A DNA stretch of 64,000 nt from Enterobacter sp. RHBSTW-00175. Its GTDB lineage: Bacteria > Pseudomonadota > Gammaproteobacteria > Enterobacterales > Enterobacteriaceae. Location of the stretch: assembly GCF_013927005.1 (NCBI RefSeq), contig NZ_CP055930.1, forward strand, positions 496,001 to 560,000, in the 5' to 3' direction. Shown piece by piece: positions 1 to 14,325 of the stretch. Position 1 is the stretch's first letter. Every line of letters begins with the position of its first letter. The notes beneath the pieces were generated by a model, which did not search any database, was not told where the DNA came from, and saw only the letters and a program-made list of their open reading frames with translations. Made by a program: the position numbers and the translations under genes.

Positions 1-274
1 TATGTTACTGCGGGCTATTTTATGAACAAAAAATGCGCCCCTTGCCCAGTCAAATCAAGCACGTCCAGATTTGCCGCTTTTTTAATCAAAAACGATCAAT
101 AGCACATATCGTATAAGGGTGCTACATTACGCCGCCAGCCAACATCGGCAGTGGACAGGTGACGCCGTAAAGATCGGTAAAGCCTGCAACCATCACCTCA
201 ATATATGGTCTTATAGGCACGACGTATCGCGATGTCTGCGCTACCTTTACTGGCTTCACATAGGTTTCACTATT
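1..274. other. Upstream region of lpxP, no gene seen
   Basis: No convincing coding region is visible. An open frame runs from a GTG at 119 into lpxP, but its first 52 residues do not resemble LpxP, so they are read as untranslated leader. A TATAAG hexamer at 112-117 could be a -10 box, but no good -35 stands 16-18 bases before it. The gene preceding lpxP lies outside the window. Confidence 0.4.
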
Positions 275-1192
275 TTGTCTCAATCCAAATTCGAACGCGC
301 GTTTTTACACCCGCGTTACTGGTTTACCTGGTTTGGTCTTGGCGTCCTCTGGCTGTTGGTTCAACTTCCTTATCCGGTACTTCGTTTACTGGGTTCGAAA
401 CTGGGCAGCGCATCACGTCACTTCCTTAAGCGCCGTGAATCCATCGCCCGCAAAAATATTGAGCTGTGTTTCCCTCAGTACAATGCGCACGAACGCGAAA
501 AACTGATTTCCGAAAACTTCAAATCCATTGGTATGGCGTTGCTCGAAACGGGTATGGCCTGGTTCTGGCCCGACGAGCGTGTCCGCAAATGGTTTGACGT
601 TGAAGGTCTGGAAAACCTGAAGCGCGCGCAGGCGCAGAACCGTGGCGTAATGGTGGTTGGTGTGCACTTTATGTCACTGGAGTTGGGTGGCCGCGTAATG
701 GGTCTTTGCCAGCCGATGATGGCAACCTACCGTCCGCACAACAACCCGCTGATGGAGTGGGTACAAACTCGCGGGCGTATGCGTTCCAACAAAGCGATGA
801 TCAGCCGTAATAACCTGCGTGGTATGGTTGGCGCACTGAAAAAAGGCGAAGCCGTCTGGTTTGCTCCCGATCAGGATTACGGGCGTAAAGGCAGCAGCTT
901 TGCACCATTCTTTGCGGTTAAAAACGTAGCGACCACCAACGGTACGTTCGTGATTTCACGTTTGTCAGGCTCCGCCATGTTAACCGTGACGATGGTGAGA
1001 AAAGCGGATAAGTCGGGCTATCGTCTGCACATTTCCCCGGAAATGGCTAACTACCCGGAAAACGAATGCGAAGCCGCTGTGTTTATCAACAAAGTGATCG
1101 AAAAAGAGATCATGCGTGCGCCTGAGCAATATCTGTGGATGCACCGCCGCTTCAAAACCCGCCCGCTTGGCGAATCTTCGCTCTATATCTAA
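275..1192 (+). CDS. lpxP: Lipid A palmitoleoyl acyltransferase LpxP
   Basis: LpxP adds palmitoleate to Kdo2-lipid IVA at the inner membrane, replacing the laurate normally added by LpxL when cells grow cold. The 305-residue product matches the usual length of about 306. A hydrophobic N-terminal anchor (FGLGVLWLLVQLPYPVL) is followed by the HX4E acyltransferase motif in GVHFMSLELGG and by the conserved stretch APDQDYGRKGSSFAPFF. The start chosen is TTG at 275, with AGG about ten bases upstream. It places SQSKFERAFLHPRYW where the E. coli protein begins, and no in-frame ATG lies near. A hairpin terminator follows directly. Identity is secure; the start codon is inferred. Confidence 0.93.
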   Translation: MSQSKFERAFLHPRYWFTWFGLGVLWLLVQLPYPVLRLLGSKLGSASRHFLKRRESIARKNIELCFPQYNAHEREKLISENFKSIGMALLETGMAWFWPDERVRKWFDVEGLENLKRAQAQNRGVMVVGVHFMSLELGGRVMGLCQPMMATYRPHNNPLMEWVQTRGRMRSNKAMISRNNLRGMVGALKKGEAVWFAPDQDYGRKGSSFAPFFAVKNVATTNGTFVISRLSGSAMLTVTMVRKADKSGYRLHISPEMANYPENECEAAVFINKVIEKEIMRAPEQYLWMHRRFKTRPLGESSLYI

Positions 1193-1202
1193 GCCCTTTT
1201 TG

Positions 1203-1234
1203 AAGGTTAGTTTCGCTAAGAAACTAACCTTTTC
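1203..1234 (+). terminator. Rho-independent terminator of lpxP
   Basis: A perfect inverted repeat, AAGGTTAGTTT / AAACTAACCTT, with a seven-base loop and a short T run, starts ten bases after the lpxP stop codon. Confidence 0.8.
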
Positions 1235-1366
1235 AATCACCTGTAATTACCCTGAGTAACTGTTTTTTTCTTACGTCGCTCAACGGGAATTTATTGCGTG
1301 TTGAAATCAAACTGTCGCCGTTCCACGACACTCGTAAGTGTCGGAAATTATTTAAAAAAACCCCTC

Positions 1367-1395
1367 TTGTCACCCCCCATATTTAGGCGTACATT
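1367..1395 (+). promoter_or_regulatory. Probable sigma-70 promoter of ypdK
   Basis: TTGTCA (1367-1372) and TACATT (1390-1395) are separated by 17 bases. A start a few bases beyond would give a leader of about 130 bases before the ypdK start. Confidence 0.6.
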
Positions 1396-1532
1396 AGCGC
1401 CGTCTGGCAACAGGAAGGCGCAGAATTCTGAGCTGAAGTTAGCGGCTTTGTGAGCAGCCCAATTTCAGTTCTCTAACATCAGGTGGACTCTGTTTTTCAA
1501 TGCGTACCATAAGATACGCGGAGCGATGAAAC
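1396..1532 (+). other. Structured leader of ypdK
   Basis: The leader holds two nearly complementary decamers, CTGAAGTTAG near 1432 and CTAACATCAG near 1473, which pair at nine of ten positions around a GC-containing loop. A second inverted pair near 1503-1522 (TGCGTACC / GATACGC region) precedes the ribosome-binding site. A regulated leader or an sRNA contact region is possible; neither is shown. Confidence 0.35.
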
Positions 1533-1604
1533 GTGAAATATTTCTTTATGGGCATTTCGGTGATTGTTTTAGTCTGGGCCGGAACCTTTGCTCTCATGAT
1601 CTAG
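1533..1604 (+). CDS. ypdK: Small inner-membrane peptide YpdK, 23 residues
   Basis: This short gene encodes VKYFFMGISVIVLVWAGTFA followed by LMI. It closely matches the E. coli single-span membrane peptide YpdK, which has the same length. Nearly the whole peptide is one hydrophobic helix with a positively charged Lys2. The start is GTG, with GGAG (1520-1523) nine bases upstream. It lies between lpxP and alaC as in E. coli, and the shared terminator follows within about 20 bases. The molecular function of this peptide is unknown. Confidence 0.85.
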   Translation: MKYFFMGISVIVLVWAGTFALMI

Positions 1605-1621
1605 CAAAGTGAATGCAGTCA

Positions 1622-1650
1622 AAAAAAAGGAGCCGTTGGCTCCTTTTTTT
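1622..1650. terminator. Bidirectional terminator between ypdK and alaC
   Basis: The hairpin AAGGAGCC-GTT-GGCTCCTT is flanked by A and T runs. It can end transcription of ypdK from the left and alaC from the right. Confidence 0.85.
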
Positions 1651-1668
1651 ATGTCATGACAACGCGGC

Positions 1669-2892
1669 TTACTCGCTGCCGCCCTTCGATGTCAGCAGCC
1701 CATCAGCACGGAACATGCTCTTAATCCCTCTCACCGCCTGGCGAATACGATCGCTGTTTTCGATCAGTGCAAAACGCACGTGGGTATCACCATAATCACC
1801 AAAGCCGACGCCCGGGGAAACACAGACTTTCGCGTCGTGTAGCATCTTTTTAGCAAACTCCAGCGATCCCATCGCCGCATACGGCTCAGGGATCTTCGCC
1901 CAGACATACATTGATGCCTTCGGCATTTCTACCATCCACCCCGCCTCATGCAGGCCTTTGACCAGCACATCGCGGCGGCGTTTATACTGCGCGGCAATGT
2001 CTTTCACACACTGCTGGTCGCCTTCCAGCGCGGCAATTGCCGCCACCTGCAACGGGGTAAAAGTACCGTAGTCGTGGTAGCTCTTAATGCGGGCCAGGGC
2101 ACTCACCAGCGTTTTGTTACCGACCATAAAGCCAATACGCCAGCCGGCCATATTGTAGCTTTTGGAAAGAGTGAAGAACTCGACTGCCACATCGCGCGCA
2201 CCAGGCACCTGCATAATTGAAGGTGCTTTCCAGCCATCATACACAATATCGGCATAGGCTAAATCGTGAACCACCAGCACGTCGTAACGTTTTGCCAGGG
2301 CGACCACTTTCTCAAAGAACTCAAGTTCAACGCACTGCGCCGTTGGGTTTGACGGGAAACCGAGGATCATCATCTTCGGTTTTGGGTAGCTTTCGCGGAT
2401 AGCGCGTTCGAGTTCATTGAAAAAGTCTACGCCTTCCACCAGCGGCACAGAGCGAACCTGCGCGCCGGCAATCACGGCCCCGTAAATATGAATGGGATAG
2501 CTCGGATTTGGCACCAGAACGGTATCACCGTGATCCAGCGTTGCCAGCATCAGGTGCGCCAGCCCCTCTTTTGAACCGATGGTCACAATGGCTTCGCTTT
2601 CAGGATCGATATCGACCTGATAGCGATCCTGATACCAGCGGGAGATCGCACGACGTAAACGAGGAATACCGCGGGAAGTCGAGTAGCCATGCGTATCAGG
2701 ACGCTGGGCAACCGTACATAATTTCTCGACAATATGCGGTGGTGTAGGGCCGTCAGGATTACCCATGCTGAAATCGATAATGTCTTCGCCACGCCGACGC
2801 GCAGCCATTTTCAGTTCAGCAGTGATATTGAAAACATAAGGGGGTAAACGATCGATACGCGTAAAACGGCGTTCAGGACTGGAGTCAGCCAT
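1669..2892 (-). CDS. alaC: Glutamate-pyruvate aminotransferase AlaC
   Basis: AlaC is a class I/II, PLP-dependent aminotransferase that makes alanine from pyruvate and glutamate in the cytoplasm. The 407-residue product is close to the E. coli length of 412. Visible motifs are the substrate-side [10 protein letters not shown] near residue 43, NPSYPIH and GFPSNPTAQ. The PLP lysine lies in [15 protein letters not shown], and the C-terminal arginine region is [12 protein letters not shown]. The start is an ATG at 2892, and the gene is convergent with ypdK. Confidence 0.95.
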   Translation of the reverse strand: MADSSPERRFTRIDRLPPYVFNITAELKMAARRRGEDIIDFSMGNPDGPTPPHIVEKLCTVAQRPDTHGYSTSRGIPRLRRAISRWYQDRYQVDIDPESEAIVTIGSKEGLAHLMLATLDHGDTVLVPNPSYPIHIYGAVIAGAQVRSVPLVEGVDFFNELERAIRESYPKPKMMILGFPSNPTAQCVELEFFEKVVALAKRYDVLVVHDLAYADIVYDGWKAPSIMQVPGARDVAVEFFTLSKSYNMAGWRIGFMVGNKTLVSALARIKSYHDYGTFTPLQVAAIAALEGDQQCVKDIAAQYKRRRDVLVKGLHEAGWMVEMPKASMYVWAKIPEPYAAMGSLEFAKKMLHDAKVCVSPGVGFGDYGDTHVRFALIENSDRIRQAVRGIKSMFRADGLLTSKGGSE

Positions 2893-3278
2893 AGGTTCCT
2901 CAGATTCACGTTAGCGCCCGGACCGTCCGAGCGACGCTGCCACGTATGTGGCGTGCTTAGAAAATAACCTGAAAAAAAACGTGCTGTCGAGAGGGAAAAT
3001 AAAAAAAATATTTCGCGCTAAAACGGGAATGCTGCTGCGCATAAAAGCGGAACAGCAAAGTCTAAATACGCATTTTTAATACCTGTTATTTAACACAATG
3101 ATATCAAATACGTTACCTTAACTCTGCCGCGTGCGATAAACCCGGCACGATTCAGGAACCCTCTCATAATCCCCTTTGGAAATTATGGTTTTTCCTCATT
3201 TGATAAAGCAGATGGATAGCTGGTCATTAGGTGCCAGGTTTTTTATCATAGCTTTTTCCCGATTTCCCAGGTTCACCC
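2893..3278. other. Divergent alaC/ypdA intergenic region
   Basis: These 386 bases carry no convincing gene. They should hold the divergent promoters of alaC and ypdA. The middle (about 3000-3110) is AT-rich, with A runs and poly-T-like stretches. No -35/-10 pair stands out on either strand. Confidence 0.5.
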
Positions 3279-4976
3279 GTGCACGAAATATTCGATATGC
3301 TCCTGGCGGTTTTTGACCGCGCGGCATTAATGCTGATCTGCCTGTTTTTCCTGATCCGCATTCGCCTGTTCCGCGAGCTTTTACATAAATCCGCCCACTC
3401 GCCCAAAGAGCTGCTGGCCGTCACAGCCATCTTCTCGATGTTCGCCCTGTTCAGCACCTGGTCCGGCGTCCCGGTTGAAGGCTCACTGGTGAACGTGCGC
3501 ATCATCGCCGTCATGTCCGGCGGGATCTTATTTGGCCCGTGGGTGGGGATTATCACAGGCCTCATCGCAGGGACACATCGTTACCTGATTGATATTGGCG
3601 GCGTCACCGCCATTCCCTGCTTTATCACCAGTATTATCGCCGGGGTGCTTTCCGGCTGTATCAACCGCAAAATACCGAAAAAGCAGCACTGGCGCGCAGG
3701 GATCATCGCCGGCATGGCGTGTGAAACACTGACCATGATCCTGGTGGTGGCCTGGGCGCCCACCACGGATCTTGGGCTGGATATTGTCTCGAAAATTGGT
3801 ATTCCGATGATTCTGGGAAGCGTCTGCATCGGCTTTATCGTGCTGCTGGTGCAGAGTGTTGAAGGTGAGAAAGAGGCCAGCGCGGCGCGCCAGGCTAAGC
3901 TGGCGCTCGATATTGCCAACAAAACGCTGCCACTGTTCCGCCATGTCAATGCCGAGTCACTGCGTCAGGTCTGCGATATTATCCGCCGCGATATTCACGC
4001 CGATGCCGTTGCGATCACCAATATCGATCATGTGCTGGCCTACGTAGGTGTGGGCGAGCATAACTATCGCGATAACGATGACACCGTTAGTCCTACCACA
4101 CGACAGGCGATTAATTACGGGAAAATCATTATTAAAAACAATGATGAAGCCTACAGAACCCCTGAAATTCACTCCATGCTGGTGATCCCGCTGTGGGAGA
4201 AAGGTGTGGTGACCGGCACGCTGAAAATTTACTACTGTCATGCGCACCAGATAACCTCGTCGCTTCAGGAAATGGCTATCGGCCTGTCGCAAATCATTTC
4301 GACCCAGCTTGAAGTCTCTCGCGCCGAACAACTGCGCGAAATGGCAAATAAGGCAGAGTTGCGCGCGCTGCAAAGTAAAATTAATCCCCATTTCCTGTTT
4401 AACGCGCTGAACGCAATTTCCTCGTCCATCCGACTGAATCCAGACACCGCGCGCCAGCTGATTTTCAATCTGTCACGCTATCTGCGCTACAACATCGAAC
4501 TGAAGGACGATGAGCAGATAGACATCAAAAAAGAGCTGTATCAAATTAAAGACTACATCGCCATTGAGCAGGCACGCTTTGGTGACAAGCTGACGGTCAT
4601 CTACGATATCGATGAAGAGGTTAACTGTGTGATCCCAAGCCTGTTGATTCAGCCACTGGTCGAAAACGCCATTGTCCACGGTATCCAGCCGCGCAAAGGC
4701 AAAGGCGTGGTGACAATTAGCGTGGCCGAGAGCGGAAATCGCGTCCGCATTTCGGTTCGCGATACCGGCCACGGCATCGATCCCAAAGTCATTGAGCGCG
4801 TTAAGTCCAACGAAATGCCCGGTAATAAGATTGGGTTACTGAACGTGCATCACCGCGTCAAACTGTTGTATGGCGATGGGCTGCACATTCACCGTCTTGA
4901 GCCTGGCACTGAAATCGCTTTTTACGTCCCGAATGAACGCTCACCCGTTCATGCGCCGACATCCCTGTTGCCGTAG
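3279..4976 (+). CDS. ypdA: Sensor histidine kinase YpdA (LytS family)
   Basis: YpdA is the membrane sensor of the YpdA/YpdB system, which in E. coli responds to extracellular pyruvate. The product has 565 residues, the same length as the E. coli protein. It has an N-terminal five-to-six-span 5TM-LYT sensor region (about 1-200), a GAF domain (about 215-350) and a LytS-type kinase module. The phosphoacceptor is His371 in [12 protein letters not shown]. The ATP-binding part shows [11 protein letters not shown] and DTGHGIDP. The start is GTG at 3279, which gives [12 protein letters not shown] as in E. coli. ypdB follows 13 bases after the stop, so the two are very likely co-transcribed. Confidence 0.95.
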   Translation: MHEIFDMLLAVFDRAALMLICLFFLIRIRLFRELLHKSAHSPKELLAVTAIFSMFALFSTWSGVPVEGSLVNVRIIAVMSGGILFGPWVGIITGLIAGTHRYLIDIGGVTAIPCFITSIIAGVLSGCINRKIPKKQHWRAGIIAGMACETLTMILVVAWAPTTDLGLDIVSKIGIPMILGSVCIGFIVLLVQSVEGEKEASAARQAKLALDIANKTLPLFRHVNAESLRQVCDIIRRDIHADAVAITNIDHVLAYVGVGEHNYRDNDDTVSPTTRQAINYGKIIIKNNDEAYRTPEIHSMLVIPLWEKGVVTGTLKIYYCHAHQITSSLQEMAIGLSQIISTQLEVSRAEQLREMANKAELRALQSKINPHFLFNALNAISSSIRLNPDTARQLIFNLSRYLRYNIELKDDEQIDIKKELYQIKDYIAIEQARFGDKLTVIYDIDEEVNCVIPSLLIQPLVENAIVHGIQPRKGKGVVTISVAESGNRVRISVRDTGHGIDPKVIERVKSNEMPGNKIGLLNVHHRVKLLYGDGLHIHRLEPGTEIAFYVPNERSPVHAPTSLLP

Positions 4977-4989
4977 GCAGGAGTAACGC

Positions 4990-5721
4990 ATGAAAGTCAT
5001 CATCGTAGAAGATGAATTTCTGGCTCAACAAGAGCTGAGCTGGCTGATTAAAACCCACAGCCAGATGGAGATCGTGGGCACCTTTGAAGATGGCCTCGAC
5101 GTACTGAAATTTTTGCAGCACAACCGGGTCGACGCGATTTTTCTGGATATCAACATCCCTTCGCTGGACGGCGTGTTGCTGGCGCAGAACATCAATCAAT
5201 TCGCCCATAAGCCGTTTATTGTGTTTGTCACCGCCTGGAAAGAGCACGCTGTAGAAGCCTTTGAACTGGAAGCGTTTGACTACATTCTCAAACCTTACCA
5301 GGAGTCACGAATTGTGAGTATGTTGCAAAAGCTGGAAGCAGCATGGCAGCAGCAGGCGGCACCCGTGAACACAAGCCCGGCAACGCGTGAAAATGACACC
5401 ATTAATCTGGTCAAGGATGAGCGGATAATCGTGACGCCGATAGACGATATCTACTATGCCGAAGCGCATGAGAAGATGACGTTTGTCTATACCCGGCGCG
5501 AATCGTACGTGATGGCGATGAACATCACCGAGTTTTGCAGCAAACTGCCGGCCGCGCACTTTTTCCGCTGCCACCGTTCGTTTTGCGTGAATTTAAATAA
5601 GATCCGCGAGATCGAACCCTGGTTTAACAACACCTATATTTTGCGTCTGAAAGATCTCGATTTTCAGGTGCCGGTGAGCCGCAGCAAAGTGAAAGAGTTT
5701 CGCCAGCTCATGCACCTGTAA
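4990..5721 (+). CDS. ypdB: LytTR response regulator YpdB
   Basis: YpdB is the DNA-binding partner of YpdA. The 243 residues comprise a receiver domain (about 1-120), with acidic residues in VEDE, the phospho-acceptor Asp53 in FLDINIPSLDG and Lys in ILKPY. A LytTR DNA-binding domain (about 140-243) holds FFRCHRSFCVNLNKI. In E. coli its main target is the pyruvate transporter gene yhjX (btsT belongs to the sister system BtsSR). Neither target is in this window. Confidence 0.94.
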   Translation: MKVIIVEDEFLAQQELSWLIKTHSQMEIVGTFEDGLDVLKFLQHNRVDAIFLDINIPSLDGVLLAQNINQFAHKPFIVFVTAWKEHAVEAFELEAFDYILKPYQESRIVSMLQKLEAAWQQQAAPVNTSPATRENDTINLVKDERIIVTPIDDIYYAEAHEKMTFVYTRRESYVMAMNITEFCSKLPAAHFFRCHRSFCVNLNKIREIEPWFNNTYILRLKDLDFQVPVSRSKVKEFRQLMHL

Positions 5722-5727
5722 GGGCTG

Positions 5728-5751
5728 TCCCCTCTCCCGCCGGAGAGGGGA
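5728..5751. repeat. CCCTCTCC palindromic hairpin, copy 1
   Basis: A nine-base perfect stem, CCCCTCTCC / GGAGAGGGG, with loop CGCC lies between the convergent ypdB and glk genes. A sister hairpin lies at 39867-39889. It has no T run, so its role as terminator is uncertain. It looks like a dispersed intergenic repeat. Confidence 0.6.
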
Positions 5752-5758
5752 ACACAAC

Positions 5759-6724
5759 TCAGAGCACCTGGCCGAGAACCTGACGCAAATGCGCGCCAGA
5801 ACCCAGCAGGCCTGGGTTATTGTGCACAATCAGGTACACCGGAATGTCCTGAACGTAGCTTCTGAAACGACCTTTGTCTTCAAACCCACCGCGGAAGCCA
5901 GAGGCTTTAAAGAAATCGAGGAAGCGCGGCACGATGCCGCCCGCAATGTACACGCCGCCGAAGGTGCTGAGATTCAGCGCCAGGTTGCCACCAAAACGCC
6001 CCATGATGACGCAGAACAGCGACAGCGCACGACGACAGTCGATGCAGGTGTCTGCCAGCGCGCGTTCGGTGACATCTTTCGGTTGCAGGTTTTCAGGCAG
6101 ACGACCGTCAGACTTCACAATCGCACGATAGAGATTCACAAGCCCGGGACCAGAAAGCACACGCTCAGCGGACACATGACCAATCTCAGCACGCAGTTCT
6201 TCGAGAATAATGCCCTCTTCTTCGCTGTTTGGCGCAAAATCAACGTGACCACCCTCGCCCGGCAGGCTGACCCAGCGCTTATCAACGTGCACCAGATGCG
6301 ACACACCCAGACCGGTTCCTGCGCCATAGACAGCAATCGGTTTACCTTCGACTGGGGCGGTGCCACCGAACTGAATCAGGTGTTCTGGCTTTAACATCGG
6401 GATCGCCATCGAAACCGCAGTGAAATCATTAATGATTTCAAGATGTGAAAAACCGAGGTTCTTTTTCATTTCTGCGATAGAGAATGCCCAGGTATGGTTG
6501 GTCATTGCCACCCAGTCGCCAGTAATCGGGCAGGCAATGGCAATACAACCGTCCTCAACGCTTATCTTATGCTCATCAAGATAGACGCGTACCACGGCCT
6601 CAAGGCTTGGATAATCCAGCCCTGAATAGGTCTTCGCCTGGGAAATCTCACCGGTGTTTACATCGCAGAGTGCAAGACGTGCGTTTGTCCCACCCACATC
6701 ACCTACTAAAGCATACTTTGTCAT
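5759..6724 (-). CDS. glk: Glucokinase
   Basis: Glucokinase phosphorylates free cytoplasmic glucose to glucose-6-phosphate with ATP, complementing the PTS route encoded at 31-34 kb. The product is 321 residues, the exact length of E. coli Glk. It begins with the nucleotide-binding loop [13 protein letters not shown]. It continues with the sugar-binding [10 protein letters not shown] (about 98-107), GTGLGVSHL, and the GEGGHVDF and [10 protein letters not shown] regions typical of the bacterial Glk family. It is convergent with ypdB and divergent from yfeO. Confidence 0.96.
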   Translation of the reverse strand: MTKYALVGDVGGTNARLALCDVNTGEISQAKTYSGLDYPSLEAVVRVYLDEHKISVEDGCIAIACPITGDWVAMTNHTWAFSIAEMKKNLGFSHLEIINDFTAVSMAIPMLKPEHLIQFGGTAPVEGKPIAVYGAGTGLGVSHLVHVDKRWVSLPGEGGHVDFAPNSEEEGIILEELRAEIGHVSAERVLSGPGLVNLYRAIVKSDGRLPENLQPKDVTERALADTCIDCRRALSLFCVIMGRFGGNLALNLSTFGGVYIAGGIVPRFLDFFKASGFRGGFEDKGRFRSYVQDIPVYLIVHNNPGLLGSGAHLRQVLGQVL

Positions 6725-6928
6725 TCTTCTACTGCTCCGCTAAAGTCAGAATAAATCTTTGGGACACTGTAAATTCAAGGCTGAATAACAACAACGACCT
6801 GAAGGCAGGCGCCCCAGGATTATCGATCTTCGTCACAGAATAACTTTACCGTTTCAGCATCTTTTGCACTATTGCCACAAAGTTGATTGTGCAAAGTAAC
6901 ACCATACGTTTTGTACAAGGAAATCATC

Positions 6929-8164
6929 ATGCTCCACCCGCGAGCCAGAACCATGCTGCTATTGGCTATCCCGGCGCTCATCATTGGTATTGCCTCAAGC
7001 CTTGTGCTCATCGTCGTGATGAAGGTCGCGTCGGTGCTGCAAACGATGTTATGGACTACTATCCCGGCACAATTCGGCATCAACATCGACTCCCCCGTGT
7101 GGATAGTATTGATGCTGACGCTGACCGGTATTGCTGTAGGCCTAGTGATTCGGTTTAGCCCGGGTCATGCGGGGCCTGACCCGGCTCTGGAGCCGTTAAT
7201 TAGCGCGCCCGTCAACCCATCGGCGTTGCCGGGGCTGCTCATTGCGCTGATTACTGGCCTTGCGGGCGGCGTTAGCCTGGGGCCAGAACATCCCATTATG
7301 GCGGTGAATATCGCCCTGGCGGTGTTTCTTGGCTCGCGTATCCTTCCTCGCGTTGGCGCGCTGGACTGGACTATCCTTGCTTCCGCAGGCACCATTGGCG
7401 CGTTGTTTGGTACTCCCGTTGCCGCTGCGCTGATTTTCTCTCAGACGCTCAGTGGCAATAGCGATGTGCCTCTCTGGGACAGACTCTTTGCCCCATTGAT
7501 GGCCGCCGCCGCAGGCGCGTTAACCACCAGCCTGTTTTACCAACCGCATTTTTCACTCTCGTTGCCCCACTACGGGCAAATGCAGATTGCCGATATTTTC
7601 AGTGGCGCCATCGTGGTTGCCATTGCCATTGCACTGGGGATGGTTGCAGTGTGGTGCCTTCCACGCCTGCATCGCCTGATGCATAAGCTTAAACATCCGG
7701 TGCTGATGCTGGGTGTCGGCGGTCTTATTCTTGGCATTCTTGGCGCTATCGGCGGACCGGTAACGCTGTTTAAAGGTCTGGATGAGATGCAGCAGCTGGC
7801 CTTCAGTCAGGTGTTTAGCGTGTCAGATTATCTGCTGTTTGCGCTGGTGAAACTGGCCGCGCTGGTTGTGGCGGCAGCGTGCGGTTTTCGTGGCGGGCGT
7901 ATCTTCCCGGCGGTATTTGTCGGCGTGGCGCTGGGGCTGATGCTGCACGAGCACGTGGATGCTGTTCCGGCAGCGATTACGGTGTCGTGTTCTATTCTGG
8001 GGCTGGTTCTGGTTGTGACGCGCGATGCATGGCTCAGCCTGTTTATGGCCGCCGTGGTGGTGCCAGACGCCACGCTTATCCCGCTGTTATGTATTGTGAT
8101 GTTGCCCGCCTGGCTCCTGCTGGCGGGCAAACCGATGATGATGGCCTGGCGAAACGACAAATAA
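6929..8164 (+). CDS. yfeO: Chloride-channel-family membrane protein YfeO
   Basis: YfeO belongs to the ClC chloride channel/antiporter superfamily; its transported ion is not established. The 411-residue product is almost entirely hydrophobic, with about ten membrane segments. Family-like glycine-rich loops [27 protein letters not shown] and [14 protein letters not shown] are present. The start is ATG at 6929 with AAGGA seven bases upstream, which gives [11 protein letters not shown] as in E. coli. The stop directly abuts the convergent ipdC stop. Confidence 0.9.
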   Translation: MLHPRARTMLLLAIPALIIGIASSLVLIVVMKVASVLQTMLWTTIPAQFGINIDSPVWIVLMLTLTGIAVGLVIRFSPGHAGPDPALEPLISAPVNPSALPGLLIALITGLAGGVSLGPEHPIMAVNIALAVFLGSRILPRVGALDWTILASAGTIGALFGTPVAAALIFSQTLSGNSDVPLWDRLFAPLMAAAAGALTTSLFYQPHFSLSLPHYGQMQIADIFSGAIVVAIAIALGMVAVWCLPRLHRLMHKLKHPVLMLGVGGLILGILGAIGGPVTLFKGLDEMQQLAFSQVFSVSDYLLFALVKLAALVVAAACGFRGGRIFPAVFVGVALGLMLHEHVDAVPAAITVSCSILGLVLVVTRDAWLSLFMAAVVVPDATLIPLLCIVMLPAWLLLAGKPMMMAWRNDK

Positions 8165-11006
<2,842 letters not shown>

Positions 11007-11132
11007 AACCATTTTTAGCAAAACGTGCTCTTATTTGTGATTTAGGAGTTGAGGCGATGAAACGGGGCTTTACCGCCCCGTAATATTGCGTTAACAGGCC
11101 GCACGACGGCCCCGATCGTGAAGGAGAAGAGT

Positions 11133-11468
11133 ATGTTCAGGTCACTGATTCTGGCTGCGGTTTTAATGGCTGCGGCACCGCTGGTTGCAAATGCGGGCGA
11201 AATCACCCTGTTGCCATCAGTAAAATTACAAATTGGCGATCGCGATAATTACGGTAACTACTGGGACGGTGGCGGCTGGCGTGACCGTGATTACTGGAAT
11301 CGTCATTATGAATGGCGTAGAGATCGCTGGTGGAGACATGATAATGGTCGCCATCGTGGCTGGGATAACCGTAAAGCCTACGAGCGCGGCTATCGCGAAG
11401 GGTGGGACGACCGTGACGATCGTCGCGGAGGATGGGGTCGTGGCCACGGCCATGGTCACCACCACTAA
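11133..11468 (+). CDS. ypeC: Secreted DUF2502 protein YpeC
   Basis: A 111-residue exported protein of the DUF2502 family with no known function. The signal peptide [21 protein letters not shown] ends at the ANA-G site near residue 21. The mature part is rich in Arg, Asp, Gly, Trp and Tyr, and ends in a glycine/histidine tail ([10 protein letters not shown]) that could bind metal. ATG at 11133 follows AAGGAG closely and is preferred over an in-frame GTG at 11118. It neighbours mntH as in E. coli. Confidence 0.87.
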   Translation: MFRSLILAAVLMAAAPLVANAGEITLLPSVKLQIGDRDNYGNYWDGGGWRDRDYWNRHYEWRRDRWWRHDNGRHRGWDNRKAYERGYREGWDDRDDRRGGWGRGHGHGHHH

Positions 11469-11471
11469 AAC

Positions 11472-11502
11472 AGAAAGGAGCCTGTTGGCTCCTTTCTTAT
11501 TT

Positions 11503-11503
<1 letters not shown>
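11472..11503. terminator. Terminator shared by ypeC and mntH
   Basis: The stem GAAAGGAGCC-TGTT-GGCTCCTTTC with a T-rich tail lies between the convergent ypeC and mntH stop codons. Confidence 0.8.
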
Positions 11504-12811
<1,308 letters not shown>

Positions 12812-12980
12812 TAAAACGTTTTGAGTGATTTCTCTGATAGCTTTGAACGATAGAAGGGCAGCTTCGCTGGTGCGACCCCACAGAATGTGGATTCGCGCAG
12901 TCTTTTGTGAAGCGTAGCACACAAACTTAACTTTTCACTAATTTACTCAACATAACAAAAATGTATTGTTGATCACTATT

Positions 12981-13011
12981 TTTGAGACTCGTCACAGGAT
13001 GTGACTATAGT
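12981..13011 (+). promoter_or_regulatory. nupC promoter with CRP-like site
   Basis: TTTGA-N6-TCACA (12981-12996) resembles a CRP half-conserved site, and TATAGT (13006-13011) is a good -10. A second perfect repeat, GTCACA-GGA-TGTGAC (12991-13005), ends exactly where the -10 begins. In E. coli nupC is controlled by CRP and CytR. The spacing here is tighter than a standard class II site, so the assignment is tentative. Confidence 0.45.
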
Positions 13012-13091
13012 GTGGCTTTGATCTCGTTTTCTTTACGCTTGTTACATAGAATGTGCACGGAAATTAAACCTGCCTCAAATTTGGAGCAAAT

Positions 13092-14279
13092 ATGGACCGC
13101 GTCCTTCACTTTGTCCTGGCACTCGTTGTCGTTACTGCGCTTGCATTGCTGGTCAGCCATGACCGCAAAAAAATCCGCATCCGCTATGTTGTTCAGCTTC
13201 TCGTCATTGAAGTTTTACTCGCGTGGTTCTTCCTGAACTCCAACGTGGGGCTTGGCTTCGTGAAAGGCTTCTCCGAAATGTTCGAAAAACTGCTCGGATT
13301 CGCCAACGAAGGGACTAACTTTGTTTTCGGTAAAATGAACGACGAAGGCCTGGCATTCTTCTTCCTGAAAGTGCTGTGCCCTATCGTCTTCATCTCTGCG
13401 CTGATTGGTATTCTGCAACACATCCGTGTTCTGCCTGTCGTTATCCGCGCTATTGGTACTGTACTGTCTAAAGTCAACGGTATGGGCAAACTGGAATCCT
13501 TCAACGCAGTAAGTTCCCTGATCCTGGGTCAGTCTGAGAACTTCATTGCGTATAAAGACATTCTGGGCAAAATGTCCCGCAACCGTATGTACACCATGGC
13601 AGCCACGGCAATGTCTACCGTTTCCATGTCTATTGTGGGCGCGTACATGACGATGCTGGAACCGAAATACGTTGTTGCAGCTCTGGTTCTGAACATGTTC
13701 AGCACCTTTATCGTGCTGTCTCTTATCAACCCATACCGCGTTGAAGAGGGCGAAGAGAACCTCCAGATGGCAAATCTGCATGAAGGTCAGAGCTTCTTCG
13801 AAATGTTAGGTGAGTACATCCTGGCAGGTTTCAAAGTTGCGATTATCGTTGCAGCTATGCTTATCGGCTTTATCGCGCTGATTTCTGCATTGAACGCACT
13901 GTTCGCTGCGGTTCTGGGTATCTCCTTCCAGGGTATCCTCGGCTACATCTTCTATCCGATTGCGTGGGTAATGGGTGTTCCGGCAAGCGAAGCATTACAG
14001 GTTGGTAGCATCATGGCCACCAAACTGGTTTCCAACGAATTCGTTGCGATGATGGATCTCCAGAAAATTGCCGGCACGCTCTCTCCGCGCGCTGAAGGTA
14101 TTATCTCTGTGTTCCTGGTTTCCTTCGCCAACTTCTCTTCTATCGGCATCATCGCGGGTGCGATTAAAGGTCTGAACGAAGAGCAAGGTAACGTGGTTTC
14201 TCGCTTCGGTCTGAAACTGGTTTACGGTTCTACCCTGGTGAGCGTACTGTCTGCTTCTATCGCAGCACTGGTACTGTAA
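13092..14279 (+). CDS. nupC: Nucleoside/proton symporter NupC
   Basis: NupC is a concentrative nucleoside transporter (CNT family) importing pyrimidine and most purine nucleosides with protons. The 395 residues start with a hydrophobic helix ([20 protein letters not shown]). They carry the CNT motifs [32 protein letters not shown] and [12 protein letters not shown]. It is five residues shorter than E. coli NupC, apparently from a loop deletion around [14 protein letters not shown]. The start follows GGAGCAAAT. Confidence 0.95.
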   Translation: MDRVLHFVLALVVVTALALLVSHDRKKIRIRYVVQLLVIEVLLAWFFLNSNVGLGFVKGFSEMFEKLLGFANEGTNFVFGKMNDEGLAFFFLKVLCPIVFISALIGILQHIRVLPVVIRAIGTVLSKVNGMGKLESFNAVSSLILGQSENFIAYKDILGKMSRNRMYTMAATAMSTVSMSIVGAYMTMLEPKYVVAALVLNMFSTFIVLSLINPYRVEEGEENLQMANLHEGQSFFEMLGEYILAGFKVAIIVAAMLIGFIALISALNALFAAVLGISFQGILGYIFYPIAWVMGVPASEALQVGSIMATKLVSNEFVAMMDLQKIAGTLSPRAEGIISVFLVSFANFSSIGIIAGAIKGLNEEQGNVVSRFGLKLVYGSTLVSVLSASIAALVL

Positions 14280-14296
14280 TCCGGATCGAAAACAAA

Positions 14297-14325
14297 ACCG
14301 GGAGCCTGTGCTCCTGGTTTTTTTA
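14297..14325 (+). terminator. Terminator of nupC
   Basis: The stem CCGGGAGC-CTGT-GCTCCTGG is followed by a run of eight Ts. It overlaps the stop codon of the convergent pdeA. Confidence 0.8.

Noticed and set aside
119..274. GTG-initiated extension of LpxP by 52 residues
   Set aside because: It has no hydrophobic or conserved character, and the family starts just before FLHPRYW.
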